Positions 17,919-26,632 of a stretch of 64,000 nucleotides of DNA are shown in pieces. The stretch is from Chenggangzhangella methanolivorans (GTDB lineage: Bacteria > Pseudomonadota > Alphaproteobacteria > Rhizobiales > Methylopilaceae). The stretch covers positions 1,364,001-1,428,000 of the forward strand of contig NZ_CP081869.1 of assembly GCF_019797865.1 (NCBI RefSeq), in the 5' to 3' direction. How positions within the stretch are numbered: position 1 is the stretch's first letter; every line of letters begins with the position of its first letter. A model generated the notes under the pieces. It was given only the letters and a program-made list of their open reading frames with translations, ran no database searches and was not told the origin of the DNA. Position numbers and translations under genes: made by a program.

Positions 17919-18385
17919 TCAGTTCCGAACGGGATACGCGGACCCCGTCGCGGCCCGGTGATAGACCGCGCCGCCGAGCACGATCGCGACCGCTCCGGCG
18001 AGCACCGGCGCGACGAGGAACGTCCAGGAGGCGCCGGCAAGAATCACCACGATCGGGTCGGCTCCGGCCGGCGGATGGGTCGTTCGGGTCAGCAGCATGG
18101 CGGCGATTGCGAGCCCGACGCCCACCCCGAAGGCGAGCGGCGTCGCCCCAAAGGCCATGAAGGCCGCAAGCCCGACTGCGGTCGAAACGAGATGGCCGCC
18201 GATGACGTTACGCGGCTGGGCGAGCGGGCTGGCGGGCAAAGCGAAGACCAGAACGCAGCTCGCCCAAAGGGCGCGATCAGGAGCGCGGCTCCGGAGAACT
18301 GCGAAAGTTCGGCCAGCGCGAAGATGACGAGAAAGCCGCCGAGGCCGGCCATCGCCGCGGCGCGCGCGGCCTCCCGGGACGCCAT
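17919..18385 (-). CDS. HPP-family membrane protein, one frameshift
   Basis: Integral membrane protein of about 155 residues with four hydrophobic helices. N-terminal helix (GLGGFLVIFALAEL), LLIAPFGA, a frame change near 18270 from one missing base (FGGGCG to FGGCG type), then ALPASPLAQPRNVIGGHLVSTAVG, AIAAMLLTRTTHPPAGADP and a final helix. The HPP motif appears as THPPAG, diagnostic of the family; some members have been linked to nitrite transport in plastids, but the bacterial role is unclear. Start at 18385. It is convergent with the ModE-like gene. Confidence 0.8.
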
Positions 18386-18467
18386 AAGCGCCCTCCCGTT
18401 TGGTGTTCTTGTGAGAGCGTGGCGGGACCGGCGGCGAGGCCGCCGATCCCCTTGAAGGCGCTTGGCC

Positions 18468-19298
18468 TCAGCTCGCCTTCTTGAACCTCGCGGCCTCGTC
18501 CGAACCGCCGGTCGAGTTTCCGCTGGCGTAGGACTTGGCCCCGACGCCCGCGAGCGCGCCGCCCTGGACGATCAGATATTCGTCGCGGATCGGACGGCCC
18601 TCGAAGTGGCATTCGAGGATTTCGCGCGTTCCAGCCGCATAACGCGCCTGCGCCGAGAGCGAGGTTCCCGAGATATGCGGGGTCATGCCGTGGTTCGGCA
18701 TGGCGCGCCACGGATGGTCGTTCGGGGCCGGCTGCGGGAACCAGACGTCGCCGGCGTAGCCCGCGAGCTGCCCGCTTTCGCAGGCGCGGACGATCGCGTC
18801 GCGATCGACGATCTTGCCGCGCGCCGTATTGATGATGTAGGCGCCGCGCTTCATCTTCGAGATCATGGTCTCGTCGAAGAGGTTCAGCGTCTCGCTGTGC
18901 AGCGGGCAGTTGATCGTCACGACGTCGCAGACCTTGACCATGTCCTCGACGGTGTCGTGCCAGGTGAGGTTGAGCTCCTTCTCGACCGGTTCCGGCAGAC
19001 GATGGCGGTCAAAATAGTGCAGGTGCACGTCCCAGGGCTTAAGACGGCGCAGCACTGCTAGGCCGATACGGCCGGCAGCCACCGTGCCGATGTGCATGCC
19101 CTCGACGTCGTAGGAGCGCGAGACGCAGTCGGCGATGTTCCAGCCGCCCTTCTTCACCCACTCGTAGGACGGCAGGTAGTTGCGGACCTGGGACACGATC
19201 ATCATCACCACATGCTCGGCGACGCTGATCGAGTTGCAGAAGGTGACTTCCGCGACGGTGATGCCGCGCTTCACCGCGTCGATCCACGCCTTCGCGTC
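18468..19298 (-). pseudogene. NAD-dependent formate dehydrogenase, C-terminal two-thirds only
   Basis: The sequence from ITVAEVTFCNSISVAEHVV to the stop at 18468 matches bacterial NAD-dependent formate dehydrogenase (formate + NAD+ to CO2 + NADH) closely. The NAD-binding loop (GTVAAGRIG), the arginine of NTARGKIVDRDAI, the glutamine of WFPQPAPNDHPWR and the histidine of MTPHISGTSLSAQARY are all present. About 130 N-terminal residues including the formate-binding loop are missing: just upstream, at about 19298, the sequence becomes an SDR gene on the opposite strand. As it stands it cannot make a functional enzyme. It lies next to an oxalate/formate-family antiporter, a natural partner. Confidence 0.85.
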
Positions 19299-19614
19299 GC
19301 GGCCGCGGCTGTCGGGCTACTCCACCACCAAGGGCGCGGTGATGGCGATGACACGCGGCCTCGCGCTCGAGCTCGGGCCCGACAAGATCCGCGTCAACGC
19401 AGTTTGCCCCGGCCCGGTCGACACCGCCATGCTCCGCGGCTTCGCCAAGACCGAGGAGGCGCGCGATCGCATCTCGACCGGCGTCTGGGGCCTGAAGCGC
19501 CTCGGTTCGCCGGAGGAAGCCGCGGGTCCGATCCTGTGGCTCGCCTCCGACGAGTCGACCTTCGTGACGGGCGCGGCCTTCGTGGTCGACGGCGGCACGC
19601 TCGCGGCCATCTGA
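19299..19614 (+). pseudogene. Short-chain dehydrogenase, C-terminal half only
   Basis: The frame contains the second half of a classical SDR: YSTTKGAVMAMTRGLALELG with the catalytic Tyr/Lys pair, IRVNAVCPGPVDTAM, SPEEAAGPILWLASDESTFVTG and the final VVDGGTLAAI. The nucleotide-binding Rossmann half is absent. Immediately upstream lies the truncated formate dehydrogenase on the opposite strand, so both genes lost their 5' parts at one junction. The LysR gene follows 66 bases later and may have been the regulator of this SDR. Confidence 0.8.
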
Positions 19615-19680
19615 TCGGAGCGCCGGTTTTCTGCGCGCGACAATCCACTAAACATTCCCTCCATTGCGCCGCCAAGCGCA

Positions 19681-20591
19681 ATGGAGGTCGGCTTGGGCGA
19701 ACAGAATCTCGATCGGCTGTCGGCCATGCGCGCCTTCGCGATGGTCGGCCGGCGACTCTCCTTCGTGAATGCGGCCGCGGCGCTCGACATCAGCGCCTCG
19801 GCGCTCAGCCGCCGAATCGCGCAGCTCGAGAACGCGCTCGGCTGCCGACTGCTCCACCGCACGACCCGAAGCGTGACCCTGATGGAAGCGGGCGAAATCT
19901 ATCTCGACCGCTGCCTCGACGTGCTGGCGTGCGCCGAGGAGGCGGACGCGGCGGTCTCGGCCCACGCGGTCGAGCCGCATGGCCTGCTGCGGATCGCGCT
20001 GCCCAACCTCTATGGCCAGAAGGTGGTCGCGCCGCTGCTGCCGCGCTTCATGGAGCGCCACCCGCGGCTCAAGCTTCAGCTGCTGTTCGACGACCGGTTC
20101 GCGGACCTTGTCGAGACGCGCGTCGATGTCGGCGTCCGCATCGGGACGCTGACGAGCGGCGACTATGTCGTGCGCAAGCTGACGATGAACCGGCGGAACC
20201 TGTGCGCGTCCCCGCCTATCTCGAACGGCGCGGCGCGCCGACGGCGATCGACGATCTCGGCGCGCATGACTGCCTGCATTTCAGCCCGCTGATGGACGGC
20301 GCGAGCTGGCGGCTCGTCCGCGACGGACGCGCCGCCGACGTGACGATCGACCCCTTGCTCCAGGCCGACAACGCCGAGGCTCTGCGGCTCGCCGCGCTCG
20401 GCGGGCGCGGGATCGCGCTTCTGGCGGATTTCCTGGTCGAACCCGACCTCGCCGAGGGACGGCTCGTCCGCGTCCTGCCCGAGTGGCAGGTCGCCGACAG
20501 CACGGTCTACGCGGTCTACCCGCATGGCCGCCACGTGCCGGCGAAAACGCGCGCCTTCGTGGACTTCGTGGCGGCCGAGATCGGCACTTAG
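19681..20591 (+). CDS. LysR-family transcriptional regulator, one frameshift
   Basis: About 303 residues. The N-terminal winged helix-turn-helix is clear (LSFVNAAAALDISASALSRRIAQLE, LLHRTTRSVTLMEAG), followed by the periplasmic-binding-protein-like effector domain (GLLRIALPNLYGQKVVAPLLPRF, LVETRVDVGVRIG). One base is missing near 20212 (LCASP to AYLERRG), after which the domain continues (LHFSPLMDGASWR, ALGGRGIALLADFLVEP) to TAG at 20591. It resembles the group of LysR regulators near SDR genes. Target genes probably include the SDR upstream, whose 5' half is lost. Confidence 0.85.
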
Positions 20592-20657
20592 GCCGCGACC
20601 TTCAGCACGACGCGGAAGCGCGCCTTGCGACGCAATCGCATGCAAGCGCAGCATGAA

Positions 20658-20712
20658 GGACAGATTGTCCAACTTGCCTGGAAGTCGCCGGGCGCAGAAG
20701 GACATTTTGTCC
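20658..20712. promoter_or_regulatory. Twin GGACA-N3-TGTCC palindromes, likely activator sites
   Basis: GGACAGATTGTCC at 20658-20670 and GGACATTTTGTCC at 20700-20712 share the same 5-base arms around a 3-base centre. Their centres are 42 bases apart, four DNA turns, so two dimers would bind on the same face. They lie about 55-110 bases upstream of the sigma-54-type -24 element at 20767, the usual place for enhancer-binding-protein sites. Confidence 0.6.
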
Positions 20713-20766
20713 ACTCGCGCGCGACGAAGATCATGGAGACCGTTGAAAAACGAGGCGCTTGGCGGG

Positions 20767-20782
20767 TGGCCCGGACATTGCT
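20767..20782 (+). promoter_or_regulatory. Sigma-54-type -24/-12 promoter for the antiporter gene
   Basis: TGGCCCGGACATTGCT matches the sigma-54 consensus (TGGCACG-N4-TTGCT) at all but one base, with the GG of -24 and the GC of -12 exactly 12 bases apart. Predicted transcription start near 20793, leaving a ~46-base leader to the ATG at 20839. The gene for a sigma-54 activator follows the antiporter gene. Confidence 0.65.
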
Positions 20783-20838
20783 GACCGGCTCGGCGAACGC
20801 GGCGAAGACCGCGTCGCCCGGGACCGCCAGGAGGCTCC

Positions 20839-22476
20839 ATGTCCGCAAGCATCGCCGCAGACGCCGGCTTCTTCAGCCGCGAGCGAACCATCGCCGCGCC
20901 GACCTTCAATCGCTGGCTCGTGCCGCCGGCTGCGCTCGCCATTCATCTGTGCATCGGCATGGCCTACGGCTTCAGCGTCTTCTGGCTGCCGCTCTCGCGC
21001 GCGGTCGGGATCACGCAACCCGTCGCCTGTCCGGCCGACATGAGCTTCCTCGCAGGGATGGTGGCCACGGGCTGCGACTGGAAGATCAGCCAGCTCGGCT
21101 GGATGTACACGCTGTTCTTCGTGCTGCTCGGCTGCTCGGCGGCGATCTGGGGCGGCTGGCTCGAGCGCGCAGGCCCGCGCAAGGCGGGCCTCGTCTCCGC
21201 CGCCTGCTGGTGCGGCGGCCTGCTGATCTCGGCGCTCGGCGTCTACACCCACCAGCTCTGGATGCTGTGGCTCGGCTCGGGCGTCATCGGCGGCGTCGGT
21301 CTCGGCCTCGGCTACATCTCGCCGGTCTCGACGCTCATCAAGTGGTTCCCCGACCGCCGCGGCATGGCGACCGGCATGGCCATCATGGGTTTTGGCGGCG
21401 GCGCCATGATCGGCGCGCCGCTCGCCGATTTCCTGATGCGCCACTTCGCGACCGAGACTTCGGTCGGCGTGTGGCAGACCTTCGTGGCGATGGCCGCGAT
21501 CTACGTGGTGTTCATGGTCGGCGGCGCGCTCGGCTACCGCGTTCCGCGCGAGAACTGGAAGCCGGCCGGCTGGACCCCGCCGGCGCCTTCCGCCAACGCC
21601 ATGGTGTCGGCCAAGAACGTCGACCTCAACGTCGCGACCAAGACCCCGCAGTTCTGGCTGATCTGGCTGGTGCTCTGCCTCAACGTCTCGGCCGGCATCG
21701 GCGTCATCGGCATGGCCTCGCCCATGCTGCAGGAGGTGTTCGGCGGCAAGCTCATCGGCCTCGACATTCCGTTCAGCGAACTCTCGGCCGCCCAGAAGGC
21801 CTCGATCGCCGCGATCGCGGCCGGCTTCACCGGTCTGCTCAGCCTCTGCAACATCGGCGGCCGCTTCGCCTGGGCGACCTCTTCGGACAAGCTTGGCCGA
21901 AAGCTCACCTACGCGATCTTCTTCACGCTCGGCGTCGTGCTTTACGCGCTCACCCCCACCTTCGCGGGCTTCAACACCACGCTGTTCTTCGTGCTCGCCA
22001 TGGGCGTCATCATCTCGATGTATGGCGGCGGCTTCGCCACCGTCCCGGCCTATCTCGCGGACATGTTCGGCACGAAATATGTCGGCGCGATCCATGGCCG
22101 CCTGCTGACCGCCTGGGCGACCGCAGGTATTCTTGGCCCGGTGCTGGTGAACTATCTGCGCGAATACCAGCTCGCCGCCGGGCTGCCGTCGTCCCAGGCC
22201 TACAACCAGACCATGTACATCCTGGCGGGCCTTCTGGTGCTCGGCATGATCTGCAACCTGCTGGTCCGCCCGGTCGCGGCGCGCCACCACATGGCCGAGG
22301 ACAAGACCGCGCGGCAGGCGAACGCCGCGACGGCGCAGGCCAGCATCAGCGAGACCCCGACGGCGGCGGCCACGACCTCGCTGGTCCTCGTCGGCCTCGC
22401 CTGGGCCGCGGTCGGAATCCCTCTCGCGATCGGCGTGCTGATCACGCTGCAGAAGGCCGTGATCCTGCTGCACTGA
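20839..22476 (+). CDS. OFA-family major facilitator (oxalate/formate antiporter type)
   Basis: Inner-membrane transporter of 545 residues with about 12-14 membrane helices. The start region (LVPPAALAIHLCIGMAYGFSVFWLPLSRAVG), GYISPVSTLIKWFPDRRGMATG in the loop between helices 4 and 5, and GGRFAWATSSDKLGRK in the second half are typical of the oxalate:formate antiporter family. It is longer than OxlT (~418 residues) by a loop near residues 60-75 and an extra C-terminal helix. AGGAGG ribosome site just before the ATG at 20839. It probably moves a small organic acid; the neighbouring formate dehydrogenase remnant suggests formate or oxalate, but the family also carries other monocarboxylates. Expression is probably sigma-54 dependent. 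Confidence 0.88.
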   Translation: MSASIAADAGFFSRERTIAAPTFNRWLVPPAALAIHLCIGMAYGFSVFWLPLSRAVGITQPVACPADMSFLAGMVATGCDWKISQLGWMYTLFFVLLGCSAAIWGGWLERAGPRKAGLVSAACWCGGLLISALGVYTHQLWMLWLGSGVIGGVGLGLGYISPVSTLIKWFPDRRGMATGMAIMGFGGGAMIGAPLADFLMRHFATETSVGVWQTFVAMAAIYVVFMVGGALGYRVPRENWKPAGWTPPAPSANAMVSAKNVDLNVATKTPQFWLIWLVLCLNVSAGIGVIGMASPMLQEVFGGKLIGLDIPFSELSAAQKASIAAIAAGFTGLLSLCNIGGRFAWATSSDKLGRKLTYAIFFTLGVVLYALTPTFAGFNTTLFFVLAMGVIISMYGGGFATVPAYLADMFGTKYVGAIHGRLLTAWATAGILGPVLVNYLREYQLAAGLPSSQAYNQTMYILAGLLVLGMICNLLVRPVAARHHMAEDKTARQANAATAQASISETPTAAATTSLVLVGLAWAAVGIPLAIGVLITLQKAVILLH

Positions 22477-22493
22477 GCGGATCGCGCGTTCTG

Positions 22494-22715
22494 CTCCCCT
22501 CCCCCTTGCGGAGAGGGGAGAAGCATAACGCGCGACGTCCGTGACCCCTTCTCCCGTTTGCGGGAGAAGGTAAGGATGAGGGGGCATAGCGCAGCGGGAT
22601 CCGAACGCCGCTCGTCCGCCCTGGAAGCGCTCAATTCTGAAGCCTCTGAGCTTCAATTCTGAAGCCTCGGAGCTAACGCCCCTCACCCCTACCCTCTCCC
22701 GCAAGCGGGAGAGGG
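22494..22715. repeat. Palindromic repeat mosaic with a 22-base tandem duplication
   Basis: Three GC-rich inverted repeats of one type occur here: CTCCCCTCCCCCTTGCGGAG... (22494-22520), CCTTCTCCCGTTTGCGGGAGAAGG (centre parts at 22547-22570, arms CTTCTCCCG/CGGGAGAAG), and ACCCTCTCCCGCAAGCGGG... (22691-22715). Between them TCAATTCTGAAGCCTCTGAG plus CT is repeated in tandem at 22631-22652 and 22653-22674 with one mismatch. These look like dispersed intergenic palindromes of alphaproteobacteria; they may also end transcription of the antiporter gene. Confidence 0.7.
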
Positions 22716-22826
22716 AGGCGGGAACCTCCAGCCTCTCGACCGGCGACAAACCGGCGGGCCTTCGCGTTCAGCGCCGCGATGTTCTAATCACGTGGCGGCG
22801 GACTATCCGCCCGAGACGGCGGCGCC

Positions 22827-24200
22827 ATGAGCGACCAGACGACAGCTCCAGACGACCAGCCGGACGCGCCGAACGATCCATGGCTCGCGCGCGCCCACAT
22901 CCTCGTGGTCGACGATGAGCCGGGCATGCGGAACTTCCTCACCCGCACGCTGACCCCGCGCTGCGCGCGCGTCGAGGCGGTGGAGAACACGGCTGCGGCC
23001 GGACGGCTGATCGACGCCAGCCATTTCGACCTCATCATCCTCGACAACAAGATGGCGGGCCGCACAGGCCTGGAATGGCTCGCGGAGCTGCGCCGCGACG
23101 GCTTCTTCACCGAAGTCATCCTGATCACGGCCTTCGCCGACCTCGAGACCGCGATCGAGGCGCTGCGCGCCGGCGCGGCCGATTTCGTGCTGAAACCGTT
23201 CCGCACCAAGCAGATCCTCAACGCGATCGCGCGCTGCCTCGACCGGGCGGCGCTCCGGCGCGAAAATTTCGTCCTCCGCCGCCAGCTCGGCGCGAGCCCT
23301 GAGCCCGAAAAACCCGGCCGCCTCGTCGGGACCTCGCCCCAGATGGCGCGCATCCGCGAGATGGTGGCGCGCGCCGCCGCCACCCCGACCACGGTGCTGA
23401 TCACCGGCGAATCCGGCACCGCCAAGGAGATCACGGCGCGGGCGCTCCACGACCAGTCGCCCTATTCCGCAAAACCCTTCGTGCCGGTGAACTGCGCGGC
23501 GATCTCCTCGGAGATCATCGAGAGCGAGCTGTTCGGCCATGTGAAGGGCGCCTTCACGGGCGCGGCGTCCTCGCGCGAGGGCCTGTTCTTCTATGCGCAG
23601 GGCGGCACGCTGTTCCTCGACGAGGTCGCCGAGCTTCCGCTCGCGCTTCAGGCCAAGCTGCTCCGGGTGATCGAGGACCGCAAGGTGCGGCCCGTGGGCT
23701 CGGACCGCGAGGTGCCGATCGACGTCCGGCTGATCGCCGCCACCAACGCCGACCTTTCCGAAGAGGTCGCGGCCGGGCGCTTCCGCGCCGACCTCTTCTA
23801 CCGGCTCGACGTGTTCCGCATCCACCTGCCGCCCTTGCGCGACCGGCCGGAAGACGTCGAGGCGCTGGCGCGGATGTTCATGGGGCAGATTTCGGCGCAG
23901 CTCGGCCTGCCGCCGCTCGCGCTCGATGACGAGACGTTGAAACGCTTCGCGGCCTATCCCTGGCCCGGCAACGCCCGCGAGCTGCGCAACCGCGTCGAGC
24001 GCGGCCTGATCATGGGCGCCTTCGACGTGCCGCATGTCGAAGACGCAGGCGAGGCCGAGACCGACGACCTGTCGGAACTGGAAAAGCGCCACATGCTGCG
24101 GGTGCTGGACGCCGCCGGCGGCAATCGTGCGGAGGCTGCGCGCAGGCTCGGCGTGTCGCGCAAGACGCTCGACCGCAAATGCGCCGAGTGGAATGCCTGA
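22827..24200 (+). CDS. Sigma-54-dependent response regulator (DctD/NtrC type)
   Basis: 457 residues in three domains. Receiver: acidic pair VDDEP at 29-31, phosphoacceptor Asp73 (LIILDNKMAG), VLKPF lysine at 123. AAA+ domain: Walker A GESGTAKE at 194-201 (the usual form is GESGTGKE), sigma-54 contact loop GAFTGA at 241-246, Walker B GGTLFLDEVAEL near 260-270, arginine finger region FRADLFYRLDVF. Fis-type helix-turn-helix at the C-terminus (GNRAEAARRLGVSRKTLDRK). It should activate sigma-54 promoters when phosphorylated by the kinase encoded next (start overlaps its stop). The likely target is the antiporter gene upstream, which has a -24/-12 promoter and paired palindromes. Confidence 0.92.
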   Translation: MSDQTTAPDDQPDAPNDPWLARAHILVVDDEPGMRNFLTRTLTPRCARVEAVENTAAAGRLIDASHFDLIILDNKMAGRTGLEWLAELRRDGFFTEVILITAFADLETAIEALRAGAADFVLKPFRTKQILNAIARCLDRAALRRENFVLRRQLGASPEPEKPGRLVGTSPQMARIREMVARAAATPTTVLITGESGTAKEITARALHDQSPYSAKPFVPVNCAAISSEIIESELFGHVKGAFTGAASSREGLFFYAQGGTLFLDEVAELPLALQAKLLRVIEDRKVRPVGSDREVPIDVRLIAATNADLSEEVAAGRFRADLFYRLDVFRIHLPPLRDRPEDVEALARMFMGQISAQLGLPPLALDDETLKRFAAYPWPGNARELRNRVERGLIMGAFDVPHVEDAGEAETDDLSELEKRHMLRVLDAAGGNRAEAARRLGVSRKTLDRKCAEWNA

Positions 24201-26169
24201 GAGCCCCTCCTCGGACTGGCGGCTGCGGTCGGTCCGCTCGCGCCTGCTCGCCATCGCGCTGCTGCCGATGGGCGTGGTGCTGCCCGTAGTGCTCGGCTTC
24301 GCGCTGTTCTGGTGGCTCGCCCAGTTCGACGCCCTGCTGATCTCCAAGGCCAATGACGACCTCATCATCGCGCGCCAGTATCTCAGCCGCCTGAAGGAGC
24401 GCGGCGGCGAGCAGCTGACCGCCCTCGCCCAGTCGCAGGCCTTCGCCGACGCCGCGCGCTCGGGCGGGATCCGGCGCCTGCTCGACGCAAGGCGCGCCGA
24501 ACTCGGACTTGATTTCCTCTACCTCGTCGAGCGCAACGGCGCGGCGACGCCCGATCCCGAGCGCAAGGTGGTGGAGGCGGCGCTTTCCGGCCGCCCCGAA
24601 ACCGCGCTCGACCTGTTTGAGCAGGACGAGATGATGCGCCTGTCGCCCGGCATGGCGGAGCGCGCGCGGGTCGAGCTGGTCAAGACCCCGAACGCAGCCG
24701 AGACCGACCGCACGGTCGAGACGCGCGGCCTCGTGATCCATTCCGCGACGCCCGTGACGCTCGGCGACGGGCGGCGGGCCGCGCTCGTCGGCGGCGCGCT
24801 GCTCAACGGCAATCTCGGCTTCGTCGATACGATCAACGACCTGATCTACGCCCATGGCGAGCTGCCGGCCGGCGGCCAAGGCACCGCGACGCTGTTCCTC
24901 GGCGACGTGCGCATCGCCACCAATGTGCGGCTGTTCGGCGATCGCCGCGCGCTCGGCACGCGGGTCTCGCGCGAAGTGCGCGACGCTGTGCTGGGCGAGG
25001 GCCGCACCTGGCTCGACAGCGCCTTCGTGGTCAACGACCGCTACATCTCGGCCTATGAGCCGATCGTGGACGGCGGGGGAACGCGCGTCGGCATGCTCTA
25101 TGTCGGCTTTCTGGAGAGCCCGTTCCGCACCGTGCGCTGGACCATGATCGCGGCCGTGCTCGCGGCCTTCGCGCTTGCCGCCGCCCTCACCCTGCCTTTC
25201 CTGCTGCGGCTTGCGCGCGCGATCTTCCAGCCGCTCGAGCAGATGAACCGCACGATCGCGGCGGTCGACGCCGGCGACCTGTCGGCCCGGACCGGCAACC
25301 TCGCCTGCCATGACGAGATCGGCCTCGTGGCGCTTCGCTTCGACGAGCTGCTCGACGGCTGCAGGCCCGCGACGCGGAGCTTCGGACCTGGGGCGCCGAG
25401 CTCGACGCCCGGGTGGCCGAGCGCACCCGCCAGCTCGAGGACGCCCGCCCGCCAACTGGTGATGTCGGAGAAGCTCGCGGCGATCGGCGAGATCACGGCC
25501 GGCGTCGCACATGAGATCAACAACCCGATCGCGGTGATCCAGGGCAATCTAGAGGTCGCGCGCGAGGCGCTGGGACCGGCGGCGCTCGACGTGAAGACCG
25601 AGTTCGACTTGATCGACCAGCAGGTCCACCGGGTGAACATGATCGTCACGCGGCTGCTCCAGTTCGCGCGGCCGGACGAATACGCCGGCTATGTCGAGCA
25701 GGTCGCGCCGGGAAGCGTCGTGACCGATTGCCTCGTGCTCGTTCGCCACCTGCTCGAACGCGCCGCCATCACGGTCGAGACGACGGATGCGACGAGCCGC
25801 GAGGTCGAGGTCAGCCGCACCGAGCTGCAGCAGGTCGTCATCAACCTGATGGTCAACGCCATCCACGCCATGCCGGAGGGGGGCGCGCTGACGATCTCGA
25901 CCGCCGACGAAGCCCGATCGGGGGCGCCCGGCGTCGCGATCCGGGTGATCGACACCAGCGTCGGCGTTCCGTCCGACAAGCTCGAAAAGATCTTCGACCC
26001 GTTCTTCACCACGCGCACGAGCGGCGGAACGGGGCTCGGCCTCTCGACCAGCTACACGCTGATGGCGCGCTATGGCGGGTCGATCACCGTCGAAAGCGAG
26101 GTCGGTCGCGGCTCGACGTTTACGATCTGGCTGCCGGTCGCGCTTAGCTGTTCAGATGCGCCCCGTTGA
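24193..26169 (+). CDS. DctB-like sensor histidine kinase, two compensating frameshifts
   Basis: 658 residues. First membrane helix near 20-45, a large periplasmic double-Cache-like sensing region, second membrane helix near 320-345, HAMP, then the phosphoacceptor box EITAGVAHEINNPIAVIQGN, the N box (NLMVNAIHAMPEGG), and G boxes (DTSVGVPSDKLEKIFDPFF, GTGLGLS). Between about 25365 and 25448 the frame is shifted: one base lost after LLD and one gained before RQLVMSEK, so ~27 residues of the HAMP-to-kinase linker read as nonsense in this frame, while the +1 frame there encodes a normal coiled coil (LRTWGAELDARVAERT). The start at 24193 overlaps the regulator stop. It probably senses an external carboxylate. 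Confidence 0.88.
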   Translation: MPESPSSDWRLRSVRSRLLAIALLPMGVVLPVVLGFALFWWLAQFDALLISKANDDLIIARQYLSRLKERGGEQLTALAQSQAFADAARSGGIRRLLDARRAELGLDFLYLVERNGAATPDPERKVVEAALSGRPETALDLFEQDEMMRLSPGMAERARVELVKTPNAAETDRTVETRGLVIHSATPVTLGDGRRAALVGGALLNGNLGFVDTINDLIYAHGELPAGGQGTATLFLGDVRIATNVRLFGDRRALGTRVSREVRDAVLGEGRTWLDSAFVVNDRYISAYEPIVDGGGTRVGMLYVGFLESPFRTVRWTMIAAVLAAFALAAALTLPFLLRLARAIFQPLEQMNRTIAAVDAGDLSARTGNLACHDEIGLVALRFDELLDGCRPATRSFGPGAPSSTPGWPSAPASSRTPARQLVMSEKLAAIGEITAGVAHEINNPIAVIQGNLEVAREALGPAALDVKTEFDLIDQQVHRVNMIVTRLLQFARPDEYAGYVEQVAPGSVVTDCLVLVRHLLERAAITVETTDATSREVEVSRTELQQVVINLMVNAIHAMPEGGALTISTADEARSGAPGVAIRVIDTSVGVPSDKLEKIFDPFFTTRTSGGTGLGLSTSYTLMARYGGSITVESEVGRGSTFTIWLPVALSCSDAPR

Positions 26170-26413
26170 GCCGTTCGAGGTCGGCTGCGGCGATCTCGAG
26201 CTTCCGCTCCATCTCCGCATTCCACTCGGCGAGGTCGCATTCTTCGGGAAGCCACATCTTGATGTCGTAGGGGGCCCCTCGTTGAGGCGTGACGGTGAAA
26301 CGCGTCAGGCCGTCTGCGTCCACGCCCGTCTTGCGCATGTTTTGGGCTCTGACGAGCAACATGAGGAACCGCGACAGGGTGACGATCGCGGCGGAAGAAG
26401 CTGTGGTCGTCAT
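26144..26413 (-). CDS. Small hypothetical protein
   Basis: 89 residues, starting MTTTASSAAIVTLSRF, with a GAGGAG ribosome site correctly spaced before the ATG at 26413. The body (ADGLTRFTVTPQRGAPYDI, EECDLAEWNAEMERKLEIAA) is mixed alpha/beta with a helical C-terminus and no membrane segment. Family not recognised. It is convergent with the sensor kinase gene and overlaps its last 26 bases. Codon use and the good ribosome site make it a probable real gene. Confidence 0.55.
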   Translation of the reverse strand: MTTTASSAAIVTLSRFLMLLVRAQNMRKTGVDADGLTRFTVTPQRGAPYDIKMWLPEECDLAEWNAEMERKLEIAAADLERLNGAHLNS

Positions 26414-26632
26414 CGGCTCCTCATGGCGCTAGGCCGCTCATTATCAGGCGATGCGCGGCATGTTTCACTGATTTGGATTAGGCGCCCCGACGACGCCGCC
26501 GGCAGACTCGATGCTTTGGGCGAGAAGCCCCCGCCCTCGCCCGCGCGTCACGCCGTCGCCGGCCTCGCGGCGCGCTGGCGATCGCCTCGCCGGCCGGCGT
26601 CGGGAGACGACTTCGCCAGAAAGATTTGAGCG

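Noticed and set aside
22494..22715. Considered as a CRISPR array
   Set aside because: Units are palindromes and one tandem pair, with no regular spacers and no cas genes.
20625..22749. Two frames over 600 codons overlapping the antiporter gene on both strands
   Set aside because: Out-of-frame shadows rich in Arg, His and Asp; the antiporter frame has all family motifs and a strong ribosome site.
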